Of a stretch of DNA of 64,000 bases, positions 23,031 to 35,330 are shown piece by piece. Positions within the stretch are counted from its first letter, which is position 1; the number at the start of each line of letters is the position of its first letter. The position numbers were made by a program, and so were the translations under genes. A model generated the notes under the pieces. That model was not told where the DNA came from. It made no database searches and worked only from the letters and a program-made list of their open reading frames with translations. This stretch comes from Paguma larvata (lineage: Eukaryota > Chordata > Mammalia > Carnivora > Viverridae). The stretch covers positions 97,109,119 to 97,173,118 of the forward strand of contig CM057834.1 in NCBI GenBank assembly GCA_030068075.1, given 5' to 3'.

Positions 23031-23248
23031 GGGGCGCCTGGATGGCTCAGTTGGTTAAGTGGCTGACTTCGGCCCAGGTCATGATCTCATGGTTCGTGAG
23101 TTCGAGCCCCGAGTAGGGCTCTGTGCTGACAGCTCAGAGCCTGGAGCCTGCGTTGGATTCTGTGTCTCCCTTTCTCTCTCTGCCCTTCCCCTGCTAACGC
23201 TCTGCTCTGTCTCTTTCTCTCAAAAATGAATAAACATTTAAAAAAAAT
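23031..23248 (+). mobile_element. Felid CAN-SINE
   Basis: GGGGCGCCTGGATGGCTCAG head and a GACTTCGGCCCAGG body. First of a cluster of three plus-strand copies in 1.1 kb. Confidence 0.93.
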
Positions 23249-23374
23249 TCCAGGATAGCGTTTAGGGGCTGTGTCTGGATGGCAGCGGTGGGGAGTGTGC
23301 ACCTACAACAGAAACAAAGGGGTTAGGACAGGAGCTAGTTGTCAGGAACGTGATTTTAAAAAATCAACTGTTGA

Positions 23375-23605
23375 GGGGCGCCTGGGTGGCTCAGTCGGTT
23401 GGGCATCTGACCTCGGCTCAGGTCATGATCTCGCGGTCCGTGGGTTCGAGCCCCGAGTCGGGCTCTGTGCTGACAGCTCAGAGCCTGGAGCCTGCTTCGG
23501 ATTCTGTGACTCCCGCTCTCTCTGCCCCTCCCCCATTTGCATTCTGTCTCCCTCTCTCTCGAAACGAAATATACATTAAAAAATGTTTTTAAATATAAAC
23601 AATAA
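23375..23605 (+). mobile_element. Felid CAN-SINE
   Basis: Imperfect duplication AAATCAACTGTTGA / AATTCAACTTTTGA at its two ends (about 23361 and 23607). Confidence 0.93.
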
Positions 23606-23719
23606 AAAATTCAACTTTTGATTTGTGCCGTTTCTGGGTGGAAACTGCCGATCACGGTGGGTTCACAGACAAGCTGTGGGAAAGCTCGTGATGGATACGG
23701 CTTTCTGGATCCCGTCCCA

Positions 23720-23880
23720 GATCTACTGAAGCAAAATCTCTGGGGGTAGGTCCTGAGTATTGTGGGGGAAACTTTTAGAAAGGAAGATCTATTTTTAAGA
23801 CGCTTATAGTAAGGGCCTGGGTGTAGGGGCGGGGCTGGGGACTCTGATGCGCTGCCACGTTTGGGAAATTGTTGACTGCC
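23720..23880 (+). mobile_element. MER5B/MER20-like hAT fragment
   Basis: AAAATCTCTGGGGGTAGGTCC and GGGACTCTGATGCGCTGCCACG follow the palindromic hAT nonautonomous pattern. Confidence 0.45.
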
Positions 23881-23908
23881 CCAACCTTCTGCCTAAGACA
23901 AGAATCCG

Positions 23909-24149
23909 TCGGCCTGGGTGGCTCGGCCGGTTAAACTTCCGCCTCTGGATTTCGGCACTGGTCATGTATGATCTCCTAAGGTTGTGGGATCAAGCCGTGC
24001 GTCCGGCTCTGGGCCAACAGCCAAGAGCTGGCTTGGGATTCTCTCTCTCCCTCTTTATGGGCCCCTCCCCTGCTCGTGTGTGCACACACTTTCTCTCTCT
24101 CGCTCTCAAAATAAATGAATAAACATTAGAGAGAGAGAGAGAGAGAGAA
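23909..24149 (+). mobile_element. Old felid CAN-SINE ending in (GA)n
   Basis: Diverged head GGCCTGGGTGGCTCGGCCGG and an AAATGAATAAACATTA tail that runs into (GA)13. Confidence 0.85.
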
Positions 24150-24229
24150 GGCACATGGCCATGAAGAAAAAAATCTACCGCAAAGTATCCCTGGTGACTG
24201 CTCCTCCAGCCTCTCCTTGCAAAAACAAT

Positions 24230-24672
24230 AAAGTCACCCCCCCACACACACACTTAGATTAATATTCAAGACCTTCTGTAGCCTCTCCCTCCATTTCCAA
24301 GTCTATGGCACAGACCGTTGTGTGAGGATTTCCACGCCCAGTGCCTTTCCTCACATTCCTTCCTCCCCCTCATCCACATAAAGCCCCCCATCCGCCCCAG
24401 ACCAGCTCACTCTCTCACAAAGCCTTTCCATTCCGGTCAAGTCTGCGGCGAATTCTGCCTTGGCCATGCTCGTAACTCAACATTGGTGCCATTCGCTTGA
24501 CATTAGAGAAAAAATTGTAACACCAGGTAATAGCGTCCTCACTCACCGCGTAGATTATAAGCTTCTTGAGGGCAAGGGGTCTTTCTTATTCCTCTGGTCT
24601 CCTCTACTACGCTTGCTACGGTGTAGGTTTACGGAACATAAGGTAATCACTTGGTATTAACGTTGACGGATG
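24230..24672 (+). mobile_element. L2 3' region
   Basis: TCACAAAGCCTTTCC, then GTAGATTATAAGCTTCTTGAGGGCAAGGGGTCTT and an approximate GGTAATCACTTGGTATTAACG end, the standard L2 3' UTR order. Confidence 0.75.
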
Positions 24673-25891
24673 TTTTCACGTGGCGTGGCGAGCTCGGGTC
24701 TCAGGAGCTCGTCACTCTCTCCCACGCATCACCCATCGCCACGTTCCCGTCACCTCCACGCTCCCAGAAAACTCCACGCTCCATTGATCATGGCCCTCCC
24801 TTTTTCCAGCTGCGCCCTTAGGCCTGAGGTTTTCCCTGGGGACCAGGCGCGCAGCCTAAAATTCAGTCCTGGGCCTTTCAAAAAGTTTGTGGCCGTCAGT
24901 CCCCAAATATCGTTCCCCAAATATTTCCAGTTGGCGTCCCAGAGGGATGTCGCCGGATCGGGTTTCCTGGCGTCTTCCGGTTGGGTCTGGCCAATGGGCT
25001 ATCATTTCGGGGCTGGGCATTGAGTTACAAGTCAGGGCCTTCCGAAGATTTGCTTCCCTCCACTCCGGCGGGCGATCGGTGGTATTTGAGAGAGTGGCTC
25101 TTCTATTAGCCGGCGTCCTGGAGGAAGGAGACGTTGACTGGGACCCGGAGCCAACCCTGGCACACGTGTCACAGAAGCATAAACCAAGCTTTGGTGGAAT
25201 GAGTCCCACAATTTGGGAGCCGATTGCTAGCACAGCTTGGTCTAGCCTGTACTGATGGATACTGAGCCTTGGGGGTGAAAGGTGGCCAGGCATGGGGACC
25301 GGCGTCCCGGGCCCCCAGATGGGGTCTCTTCAAACCTGACTTCTCACTCAAGCCTTTCCCCACCTAGGAAAAAGAAGGGACTAATGAAGGGCTCCCCCAC
25401 AGAACGTTGCCCTGCAGCCAGAGTGACAAAGTGGTGGAGAACTGGCAGTTGGGTCTGGAAGCTGCAGAAGGAGGTGGCTCTGAGGAGCCCCTTCCTTCCT
25501 GCTGCTCCGACGGGAGGCTCTGCAAGTCTCCAGGACCCGGCGGCCGGGGCCCAGCGCCTCACAAACATTCGACACCATGACACCCAAAGACAGAGCCCAG
25601 TGAGTGTGCGTCCTGTGGGCCCGGAGACGGCCGAAGAGGGCCCAGCCGCCCAGAGGCCGGTACACGTTAAGGATCCATGTAAACCTTGCCGTTCCTTTGT
25701 AACACTTCCGTGCTGGTTTGAATTTTAAAAAATTGTTGGGACTTCTTCACCACCGCAAAAAAATGGTCGATTCAATGCTTCGAGACCATTCTCTTGCTCC
25801 CACACCCCTTGTCACTTGGGGCCTCCCTTTTGCGGTGGTGGGGAGGTCTGTGCCTCCATGTGAGAAAGCTCACTCCAGGGCCTCCGGTACC
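24673..25891. other. Intergenic, nothing recognised
   Basis: GC-moderate DNA with short opposed frames that have no domain match by eye. Confidence 0.45.
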
Positions 25892-26063
25892 GATGACGTC
25901 ATCTACCGTGATGTCGTCATCTACCGTGATGTCGTCATCTACCGTGATGTCGTCATCTACCGTGATGTCGTCATCTACCGTGATGTCGTCATCTACCGTG
26001 ATGTCGTCATCTACCGTGATGACGTCATCTACCGTGATGACGTCATCTACCGTGATGACGTCA
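25892..26063 (+). repeat. 18-bp minisatellite with CRE sites
   Basis: Nine full units and one partial unit of GATGWCGTCATCTACCGT, almost without point changes. Units 1, 8, 9 and 10 hold the palindromic CRE TGACGTCA (25894, 26020, 26038, 26056). Units 2-7 hold TGTCGTCA instead. The 18-bp period keeps any frame open (repeating YRDVVI on plus, ITVDDD on minus), which explains the long frames here. Confidence 0.95.
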
Positions 26064-27199
26064 ACCTCAGCCGTCCTGGAGGGAAGCTCCTGAGGTGGCT
26101 TTACAGAGCTAGGGTAAGGCAGGCATGTGGCAAACGTGCGGCAAATGTGCGGAGGAAGACTCGATGCCCTGGCATCCATGATTGCCCATCATGCTTTCTA
26201 GAAACTTATATTGCCTCAGTCATTTTAATATGCTAACGTAAAACTCGCCTACGTTAAGGGTGCCAGGGACTGATGACAGCTTAGAGAGCGACCCGTCCCA
26301 GGGACCCTGCGTCTTCCATGGGGTCAGAGCTTCGAGCCTCAGGAATGAAGTCTCGAACCCTAGGGCATTCCAGGCTTCTTCAACCAAGGGAAAGGCTCTA
26401 GGCCTGGACTCTCCCGGGGCAGAAGTGAAGTCCCCGGGAGCCGGTAAAGATCAGGACAGTGCCCTAAAATGTAGGTGGGCCTTATTTTAAGCAAACTGCC
26501 AATGTGGAAAAATCCAGACTTCTATATGAAACAAGCCTCAGAGTTGGATTTTAGAGTTATTTAAAAAGTTCAATAGCTAAAGTTATTGAGTTTCCCCCAA
26601 ACTAAAGTTCCCCGCAGCTTTCGCAAATAGTTCCGAACATTAGATTTCTCGCCAGGTACATTAAAGAACACTTCCTGTGCAGAACACGGCCCACCCCAGC
26701 AGTGACATTATTAATTATAATAGAAACAAGCTTGTTCCTAGATTCTGACTCATTTTTATGAGAAATTTTGAAGTTTTATAAGGCTTGAGTCACCAATTTT
26801 GTAGGACCTCGTAACGACTACGACACTGCCTCATGGCTTTCGGGGCTTGGGGAGGGGGGAGCCTGTCACCTCAAAGGCGAGGGAGCTGAAATTAGGAATA
26901 TTTTATAGAGACCCAGAGTTATTTCCAGCTTAGCCGGGGACAAAGCCCAGCCAGTAGACTTTAGTCAACGAGTCCACACTGAGTACCTCGCGGGTCCTTC
27001 GCCCAGTGTTGGGCACGAAGACCATATAACCATATTTCCGAAACAAAAGCCCCAGATGTTTTTGTATAAGAAAAGATTTTTACGTCCCTTTTGGTGCTAA
27101 GAGGGAGTCTGGGAGATGTAATTCAGACACTAGATAGAGAGAAATCTGGGACAATTTATAGATTCCTATGGATTAAAGGGAATATCTGACATTAAAACT
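26064..27199. other. Intergenic, nothing recognised
   Basis: Becomes AT-richer from 26,470. No repeat family or gene identified. Confidence 0.45.
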
Positions 27200-27560
27200 G
27201 ACCTAGGAAAACAGGCACGCAAGTGCATTCGTTCAACACAAACGGCTCCGGGTTCATCACGGTGGTGAAAAATGCAGTCTTTGCCTAAAAGGAGCTTCCT
27301 GTCCAGCGAGAAATGGACATACATGTCGCCAACGACAGTGGGATGAATGTGGAAACAAAACTGAGCAGAATAAAGAAATGCTACCTCTTGCCTGGGAGGC
27401 AGGGAAGGCTTCCTGAAGCACACAACTTGAACCCAATAGCGAAGGGTCAGTAGGAGTATGCCAGGCCAACAGGGCGGGGCGAGGAAGCTTCTAGACACGA
27501 ACCAGAATGGCTGAAGCATGGGGGCCTGGAAAATGAGACAATGCGCTTCTGAAGAACACA
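27200..27560 (-). mobile_element. Probable L2 fragment
   Basis: Plus strand reads TTGCCTGGGAGGCAGGGAAGG, TTCCTGAAGCA and GAGTATGCCAGGCCAACAGG, the reverse-complement L2 pattern. Confidence 0.5.
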
Positions 27561-27599
27561 CAGTAATCAGAAAATATTTTGAAGTGAATAGTTACATAA

Positions 27600-30500
27600 A
27601 TAGAACATAGGTAACGTTTGTAGTTTACAGCTCAAATCACGCTGAGATCGAAATTGAAATCCTGAGAAGAAGAAAGACCGGAAAATCAATACTATAATGA
27701 TTTCAAGACATTAGAAAAAGAGCAAGAAGTTAAACCCCCGAATGTAGAAAGAATGAAATCATAAAGATAAGAATGCAAAACGGATGTTCGTAGGCAAGAT
27801 CCGCAAAGCCAAGTTGATACATGAAAAGCTAACAAAATCGATAAGCCATTAGCAAGAGTGATCCAGAGAAAAAGAAGGAAGGTGCATATGAAGGATGACA
27901 AAGGAGGGGGCCCCTCTGCACATTGGGCGTGAACCGACTTAAAAAAAAAATGAGCGAACTGGAAGAGTAGTTCAGGTCCTGGAGACAGCAGAGATCTAAG
28001 AGGAATATTATGAACAACTTGAGGCCAAGCCATCTGAAAAACTGGATGCAATTTTCAAGGAAAAAATGTCAAATTCCTTGAAAAACGCAATTTATGAAAG
28101 CTGACCAAGAAGCAACAGAAAGTCGAATATTTTCACAGTTTTTAAATAGACTCTCCAATCAGAAACCTTCCCAGAAGGAAAATTTGAGGCTCGGATGGTC
28201 TCCCTGGTGAATTCTTTCAAACGCGAGGAAGAATGAAGAGTAAACATATATACGGTCTTCCGGAGAATTAGAAAACTAGGGGATACTTCCCAACATCTCT
28301 TATGAGGCCGGGGTAACACTGATGTGTAACCCTGAAAAGGTAAGAATGGAATAGCAGAGGCCGATCTTTCTTAGGAACTAGACGAATCTGAGAATATCTA
28401 AAAGGAAAAAAACATCATCACCAGGGAGATTTATTCCAGGAATCAAACGTTGGCTTCACATTTGAAAATCAATATAATTCATCCCATTAATAGTATAGAG
28501 GAGGAGAATCACACAGTCATCATAATAGATGCAGAAATAGAATCGGAAAAACCCAACATCTCTTTATGATTAAAGAACGCTTAGCGTATGTTCATGGGTA
28601 GTGTAGTTTCTTATCGCTGCTGTAACAAATAATCACAGACTTAGGGGCTTAAAACAACCCACATGTATTATTTTGCACTTCTGTAGACCGGAAGTCCCAA
28701 GTCAGTTTCGCTGGGCTGACATGAAGGTGTCAGCAGGCTCCCAGGGGAGAGAATCCACTCCTTGCCTCTTCTAGCTTCTGGCGTCTGCGTTCCTTGGTTT
28801 GCGGGTCTGTCCCTCCAAACTTCGCCTCCATGTCTGTGTCTGTCTGGCCTTCTCCTCTTTTGCCTGTGTCCAATCTTCTTCTGCCTCTCTCTTGCAATTG
28901 CCTTCAGGGCCACCTAGACTACCCAGGGTAACCTCCCAGTTCAAGACCCTTAATCACCTCTGCCAAGACCCTTTTTTCCAGGCACGGTAACGTTTGTAGA
29001 TTTCAAGGATTAGGATTTGATATCTTTGGAGGCCATCAGCCCTCCGTGAAAGGCAATGTGATTAATCCGATAACAGATGTGGGAAAACTGTCACCGTAGG
29101 CATCACATTTAATGAGGAGATACCGGAAGGTTTCCCTTGGAGATTGGGAAAGAGAACATGACACCCAGAGTTACCGCATCTATTCAACTATGTTTCCAAG
29201 GTCCTGGCTAGTGCAATAAGGTGGGGAAAAAAAAGGAATAAAAGGCATAAAGAATAAGGAAGGAAGAAATAAGATTGTCATTAATTCACAATCGATAGTA
29301 TCGTGTGTGCAGAAAATCCAAAAGAAGATACAGATGAACCATTGGAATTAAGTGAATTCGCCAGGTCACTAGGGACAAGATGAAAATACAAAAATCAGTT
29401 CTATTTCTATATGACAGAAATTTAAAAGTTGGAAAAATTACAAATAATTCTATCTCCAATGACATAAAAAAACCAACTACGAAGGAATAAAAATAATCAG
29501 AGATGTACAATATCTCTCTATAGAAAGCTACAAACCATCACTGAAAAAAGGTAAAGACATCGCGAGTAGTGAGATAAATTAAGTTAATGGAATGAAGGAC
29601 TAAACAGAGTAACAATATCAGCTCTCCCATCTTTATAGATTCAAAGTAATCTTAACCAAAATCACATAATTGTTTGTGGTTATTGATACACGGATTCCAA
29701 AATTTTTACAGGCATGCAAAAAGCCAAGGACAGCAATAGACTCACGAAGGAGAACAAAGTTGGGGGAATTACGCCACCAGATACACTGTCTATAGTAATC
29801 AGACCGTGTGGTAATGGCGCGGGAAGAAAAGACAAAGTCCAGAAACAGACCTACACATACATGGGGAACCGATTTATGACAAACTCGGTGCACAGAGTAG
29901 TGAGGGACAGAATAGTTTTTCCAATGAGCAAGGCTGGGGTGGTTGGATAACCTTAGGGAGAACGGTCTAGACTCTCACCCTATACGCCAAAATCTATTCC
30001 TGGTAGACGGTAGCTCTGAATGTGACAAAACAAAACAATATGCTTCTGGAAGAAACCTTAAAAGAATATCTTTGTGATCTGGTGAAAATGTAAAGATCTA
30101 CTCAAGAGAACACAGAAAGCGCTAAACAGAAAGGGAAAGATGGATAAATCAGACCATTATAGTTAAGGATCCTGTTCATCAAAGGACATCTTTAAGAAAA
30201 CCGAAGGTCAAAGAGACGAGATTTGAAAGGCATATAATTCACAAAGGGCTTGTATCCAAGTATAAAAGCAATGCCCACGAATCAGTGGGAAAAGAGACAG
30301 AGAGCCCCATAGAAAAATGGGAGCGGGGCAGGTATTTCACATAAGACATTGTCCAAACGGCCAATAAATTGGTACATATAACCCCTCTGGGAAATTGTAT
30401 GTCATTATCTGCCGAAACAGAACAGTTGCGTCAGTTGCATACCTATGACCCAGCAATTGTGCTCCTGACAGAAGCGCCTACACGGCCTCATCGAAGACAG

Positions 30501-30929
30501 GCACGAGAATTTTCATAGCTGCTTATTCCCAAGAGCCCCAAAGCCGGCCACAGCTCTTCCGCAGTTTAGAGAAATAATGAATATTCATATAGCAGAATCC
30601 TATACAGCCACGGAAAGGAACAAACCTTCTTACGTATGATAGTATGGCTGATAGCACAAACAATAAAGGCAGAAAGACTTGCAAAGTTCAAACAGAGGCC
30701 ACATATGGCAGTCAGAAGTTAGAATAATGGTTACATTTGGAGAAAGGATGTTAACGACTAGAAAGGATGCGTGGGGGTGGGTATTGGGGTGCTGGTAATG
30801 ATGTTTCTTTTTCTTTTCCTTTCTTTTCTTTTCCTTTTTTACAAATGAAGTTCTAAACATAATCTTCTAACTTTTTATTTAGAAAAATCTCAAATCGATA
30901 GAAAAGTTATAAAAATAAAACAAGGAAAA
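27600..30929 (+). mobile_element. Ancient L1 ORF2 to 3' UTR, interrupted by MLT1
   Basis: Ordered ORF2-like phrases occur: AAAAGCTAACAAAATCGATAAGCC (27820), GAGGCTCGGATGGTCTCCCTGG (28185), GTCCTGGCTAGTGCAATAAG (29200), TTGGAATTAAGTGAATTCGCC and CCTATGACCCAGCAATTGTGCTCC (30445). All frames are broken. Confidence 0.75.
28595..29075 (-). mobile_element. MLT1-type LTR (ERVL-MaLR)
   Basis: The plus strand reads the reverse complement of MLT1: TATCGCTGCTGTAACAAATAATCACAGACTTAGGGGCTTAAAACAACCC, then CTTGCCTCTTCTAGCTTCTGGCG and CCAAGACCCTTTTTTCCAGG. It is a solo, decayed LTR with no viral coding sequence, sitting within the L1. Confidence 0.8.
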
Positions 30930-31000
30930 AATTTAAAAATTATTTTTTATGTACTTATTTTTGAGAGAGAGGGAGAGAACACAAGGGTGAGGGAGGATCT

Positions 31001-31039
<39 letters not shown>

Positions 31040-31166
31040 TCCCAAACAGGCTCTGCACTGTTAGCACAGAGCTGATGCGGGAGTTCGAACCCGTGAACTG
31101 CAAGATCGTGACCTGAGCCGAAATCAAGAGTCAGATGCTTAACCGACTGAGCCACCTATGCGCCCC
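30930..31166 (-). mobile_element. Felid CAN-SINE
   Basis: Older subtype (AATCAAGAGTCAGATGCTTAACC) with a (GA)15 expansion, ending GCCACCTATGCGCCCC. Confidence 0.92.
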
Positions 31167-31503
31167 TATTATATTTATATTTATATTATGTTTATGTTAT
31201 ATATGTTTACCTTATGTCCTTGCATTACATCCAGAGTGATGTCATTTTAGTCTACTATTATGCGGTTGAATTTGATTATTCCGTTAAAACGATGTTGGAC
31301 AGATTTTTCTATGTCCTATTCCCCAACGATTTTCACCTTGCGAATTTAGCATCCATTAATGATCCTTACTTAACTCAGTTATTACCCTGATGGTTATAAA
31401 AAGGTGATTTTATATTTCTATCAGTCCTTTTACTTGTATTAGTTGCCTTTTTTTTGGTAAAAAGCAGTTTTCCTTTCTCCACCTAAAATTTAAAAAAACA
31501 GTA
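31167..31503 (+). mobile_element. Probable old L1 flank
   Basis: AT-rich L1M-like sequence continuing the CTAACTTTTTATTTAGAAAAATCTC motif seen at 30,868, before the SINE. Weak match. Confidence 0.35.
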
Positions 31504-31720
31504 GGGGGGCCTGGGTGCCTCAGTCGGTTAAGCGTCCGACTTCGGCTCAGGTCATGATCTCACAGTTCGTGGGTTCGAGCCCCGCATTGGGCTCTGTGCT
31601 GACAGCTCAGAGCCTGGAGCCTGCTTCGAATTCTGTGTCTCCCTCTCTCTCCACCCCTCCCCTGCTCACCCTCGCTCTCTCTTTCTCAAAAATAAATAAA
31701 CATTTAAAAAAATAAAAAAC
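31504..31720 (+). mobile_element. Felid CAN-SINE
   Basis: Near-consensus body (GACTTCGGCTCAGGTCATGATCTCAC) and tail AATAAATAAACATTTAAAAAAA. Confidence 0.94.
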
Positions 31721-33239
31721 AACCGTATTAACATGGATTCATGGATTCTTTAATAATGAGCAATGACGCATTCCTATCTTTATTTCTTTTGATGCCTCAA
31801 ATTGTCCCCAGTCGAGCTAGCGCCTGAGCCTCTTCGAGCTAACCCTATGTTCTGCCGACACGTCCTCGCCCGTTTTTCAGCGCTCTCTCCCTTTCTGGCA
31901 TGAGATGTTACTTTGTTCACCTCTTAGATTTCCCGCCCAGCTCTGGAAACAGCCATTTCTCCGAGGGTTCCTGGTTCCCTTTAATGGTGCTCAGTGACCA
32001 CAATACGAATAGTAGGAGTACTCATTGGAACCGAGTCATTGTTTCCAGCCCCTTTGAGAGGGCAGAGTTAGGAAGCCTGTGTGTGCGTGTCTGTGTGTGT
32101 ATTCACGTCGCTGCTATCAGTTCTAATCCCTCTCGAGAGTTCTTCCTCGCCTTCCTCTCTTCCATAGTAATACCCCCTGCTCCCCACAATGAGAGGTCTG
32201 GTTCCCCAAAATATCATATATTTACTCATTTGCTCAAAGTTAGGTTTTGTAACTTGTACCAAAACAAGTGAAGTTCAATGTCTCATTGTAGTTCAACCCC
32301 TTTTTTTCCTGCCTTAGAATAGACAGCACTGAGAATGTTTTCTTCTTTGTGGTCCTGTTATTGATACGGTACGCCATTAGGTTTTTGGGGTTTGCTTTTA
32401 TTTATTGTTAGAGTTATCTCCGTATACTTATTGCAGGATATTTTTTGGAAATATAAAACATTAAAGTAATTCAAAAGTCGAGGCAATATGAAAAAGTATG
32501 CTCAGGGAAGAGCCGCTTGTACGACCCCTCACGTCTCATTTCCGCCCACCTCTGAATAATGTTCTATTTCTCAGTCTCTGGGTGCAGGGTTACGATGGGT
32601 GGATTTAGCTTTTGTAACTCAAAAAGACGCACGCTTACGATTTGTGCCTTTTTGTATGTTTCGTACCTGAACAGAAACGTTTTAAAAATAAACCCACCGA
32701 CACGTGCCAGTCAGTATTCAATCAGAGTAGCGGAATCACTGTAAGTATTACCGAATAAGGGAATTATTACAGCAATAAGACCTTGCACAATTCCGTGATG
32801 AGCGGGTAGAAGGAACGGCCCAGGAGAGGGAGTTGGAGGATCAAGGAACAATCACTTCGGAGCCTGGCTAGGGCGCGGCGAGGCGGAAACAGCGATGAAG
32901 GGGAATCTGGGAAGGCCAGCACGTCCAGCCCCTGGAAGGGAACCGGGAAGAGGCTGGGCAAAACCCGATGGAAAATTACCACTTCTGTAGGTCCTCAGGC
33001 CAGGGTCTGGTGGCGGCACTAGGCTACGGGTGATGGATGGGGCCGGCAGCTGGGAAGGAAAGCTGGGCACAACGGGGGAGAGCCCGGCGAGTTGGGAATC
33101 TGTTGATCTCTGCCCTCTGTATGTCACAGCCACTTTTAGAGAGTCACGGCCACCGTTTCCCTTCCCAACTGCCACTCGGATTCTTCTTTCGGCCAACTCT
33201 AACTTGAACCTATACTAGGAAATGATTCTAGGAGAGTAG
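31721..33239. other. Intergenic; L1 3' UTR-like piece at about 32,560-32,700
   Basis: The piece reads ATGTTCTATTTCTCAGTCTCTGGGTGCAGGG with GATTTGTGCCTTTTTGTATG, as in L1M 3' UTRs. The remainder is not recognised. Confidence 0.4.
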
Positions 33240-34025
33240 TTCCAGCGGTACCAAGCATAAAGGTGTTCAATATCACTAGTCATTCCGGAAATGCAAGCCC
33301 AAACCACAGCGAGATGAAACCGCCTAGCATAGTTGCACGCCCTGTTAGGATGGCTCAAATCGGAAAGGCTGGGGCGCCTGGGGGGCTCAGTTGGTTGAGC
33401 GGCAGACTTTGGCTCAGATCATGATCTCACGGTCTGTGAGTTCGAGCCCCGCGTCGAGCTCTGTGCTGACGGCTCAGAGCCTGGAGCCTGCTTCTTTAGA
33501 TTCTGTTTCTCCCTCTCTCTCTGCCCTTCCCCTGCTCATACTCTGTCTCTATGTCGCTCAAAAATAAACAAACATTAAAAAAAATTTAAAAAATCGGAAA
33601 GGCTGATCTTACCGAGTGTTGCCAAGGATGGGGAGCAGAGCAACCGCTCGAGGGACTACGTACACTCTCGGTCAGAATGTCAAACGTCACAACCATTTGG
33701 ATCCGGTCATTCCACTTGTAGGTATTTACCCCAGAGAAACGAAAGTATGTATCCAAAGATTTGTACCTGATCGTTTGCAGAAGCTTCGTAATAACCAGAC
33801 ACCGGAAAGAACACAAGTGACCAGAACGAGTGAGCATTGAGTGTTGGGACACCCGTCCACATGGCAGGATGCTACCTGGGCAATAGAAAGAAATGAACTC
33901 TTGACGCATACGGCGACAGGGACAAATCTCAAACATTTCTGCTGGGCGAAAGAAGTGAGACAAGAAAGAGTACATAACGCGTAACTTCATTTCGCAAACG
34001 TACTGGCAAATGCAAAGTAACCGCT
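33240..34025 (+). mobile_element. Ancient L1 ORF2 3' end, split by a SINE
   Basis: AAATGCAAGCCCAAACCACAG, then after the SINE GTGTTGCCAAGGATGGGGAGCA, GGTCATTCCACTTGTAGGTATTTACCC and GAAATGAACTCTTGACGCATAC. Confidence 0.75.
33371..33590 (+). mobile_element. Felid CAN-SINE with perfect 14-bp TSD
   Basis: AAATCGGAAAGGCT at 33357-33370 is repeated exactly at 33591-33604. The copy is close to consensus. Confidence 0.96.
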
Positions 34026-34282
34026 TCTAATGGAAAGCTATGTTGTGTCCTGCCGGCTCCAGGTGCGGTGTCCCCGGCAGTGACCCTCCACGCTGGCAGT
34101 ATTGGTTCCGGTTGCCGGCTTTCTTTGGGGAGCCCTGAACCAGCCTGATGGGCAGTGCTCCCCCTGGGAGACCACCCCCCCAGCTCCTGAGGCACCAGCG
34201 CCCCATCCTCACCACTGGGAGCCCCTAGTTCTACTTCTGCTTCTCCATTGTGATAAGTCCAAGCTCCTCCGCCTTTTCTTCT

Positions 34283-34470
34283 CAACTTTGAGAGAGAGAG
34301 CCTGCCCAAGCAGGGAGGGGCAGAGAGAGAGAGGGAGAGAGAATCCCAAGCAGGCTCTGCACTGTCAGCACAGAGCCCGACTCAGGGCTCGAACTCACAA
34401 ACCAAGAGATTATGACCTGAGCTGAAATCAAGAGTCGGACGCTTAACCCACTGAGCCACGCAGGTGCCCC
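34283..34470 (-). mobile_element. Felid CAN-SINE, tail truncated
   Basis: Lacks the usual TTTATTTATTTT tail and starts at CTTTGAGAGAGAG. Older AATCAAGAGTCGGACGCTTAACC subtype. Confidence 0.9.
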
Positions 34471-35330
34471 TTATGTATGGGTCTTAATGACATCCTTTTC
34501 CTACTCCAAGTTCCTAAAGGTTTTCTCTTAGATTTTCTTTTAAAAGTTAAAACAAAAATCGTCCTTTTCTATTTAAGGCTTGAAGCCACCTGGGGTTTAC
34601 TCCGTGTCTGGGCACCCAGGTGGCCTCGGGGCATGTCTTGGAAAGCGCCTCCTTCCTCTGCTGCTGAATTATGCCATTCCTCTCATACATCAAGGTTCTC
34701 TCTGTGGACAGGTGCATTTCTGGGATCTGCGTCTTGCTTTATTGGTCTTATTTGTCCCTCCTTGTCCCAATACCACACTGTCTCACGGCTTCCTAGCAAG
34801 TTTCCATACCTGCTAGGGCTGGTTTCCTCGTCTGGCTCGTTTGCTTTAGGAAAACCCTGGCTATCCCCAGGGCTTTCTTTTCCCGCAGAACCTTTAGCAC
34901 TAGAATGTCAAGTACTATGAAAATCAGGATGGAGATGGATGGGAATTGCCTTACATCTGTAGTTGAATTTGGGGAGCATTAATATCTTTATGAAATTGTT
35001 ATTTTGTCCTACCCAAAACCAGCGTATTTCTTCATTTACTTAAATCTCCTCTAATGCCTTTCAAGGAAATTTTTTTAAACTTTTTTTTAATGTTTATTTA
35101 TTTTCGAGAGAGAGAAACAGACAGAGTGTGAGCCGGGGGAGGGGCAGAGAGAGAGGGAGACGCAGAATCCGAAGCAGGCTCCAGGCTCTGAGCTGTCAGC
35201 ACAGAGCGCGACTGCGGGGCTTGAACTCACGAAACCGTGAGATCATGACCTGAGCCGAAGTTGGACGCTTAACCGACTGAGCCACCCAGGCACCCCAGTA
35301 GATTTGATTTTAAACAGCTTCATTTTTTAT
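34471..35330 (-). mobile_element. L1 fragment, split by a SINE
   Basis: The plus strand carries reverse-strand ORF2 phrases GGGAATTGCCTTACATCTGTAG, TTGAATTTGGGGAGCATTAATATC and TTCATTTACTTAAATCTCCTCTAATGCC. Confidence 0.65.
35070..35296 (-). mobile_element. Felid CAN-SINE
   Basis: Near-consensus minus copy ending GAGCCACCCAGGCACCCC. T-rich tail at the left. Confidence 0.94.

Noticed and set aside
25892..26063. CRISPR-like array
   Set aside because: Units are contiguous 18-mers without spacers, in a mammalian genome.
25718..26236. Protein with a repeated YRDVVI motif
   Set aside because: The repeat is the 18-bp minisatellite, which is open in several frames because 18 is a multiple of three. 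The flanking residues show no family.
28595..29075. Possible intact endogenous retrovirus
   Set aside because: Only an MLT1-type LTR is present, with no internal coding region.
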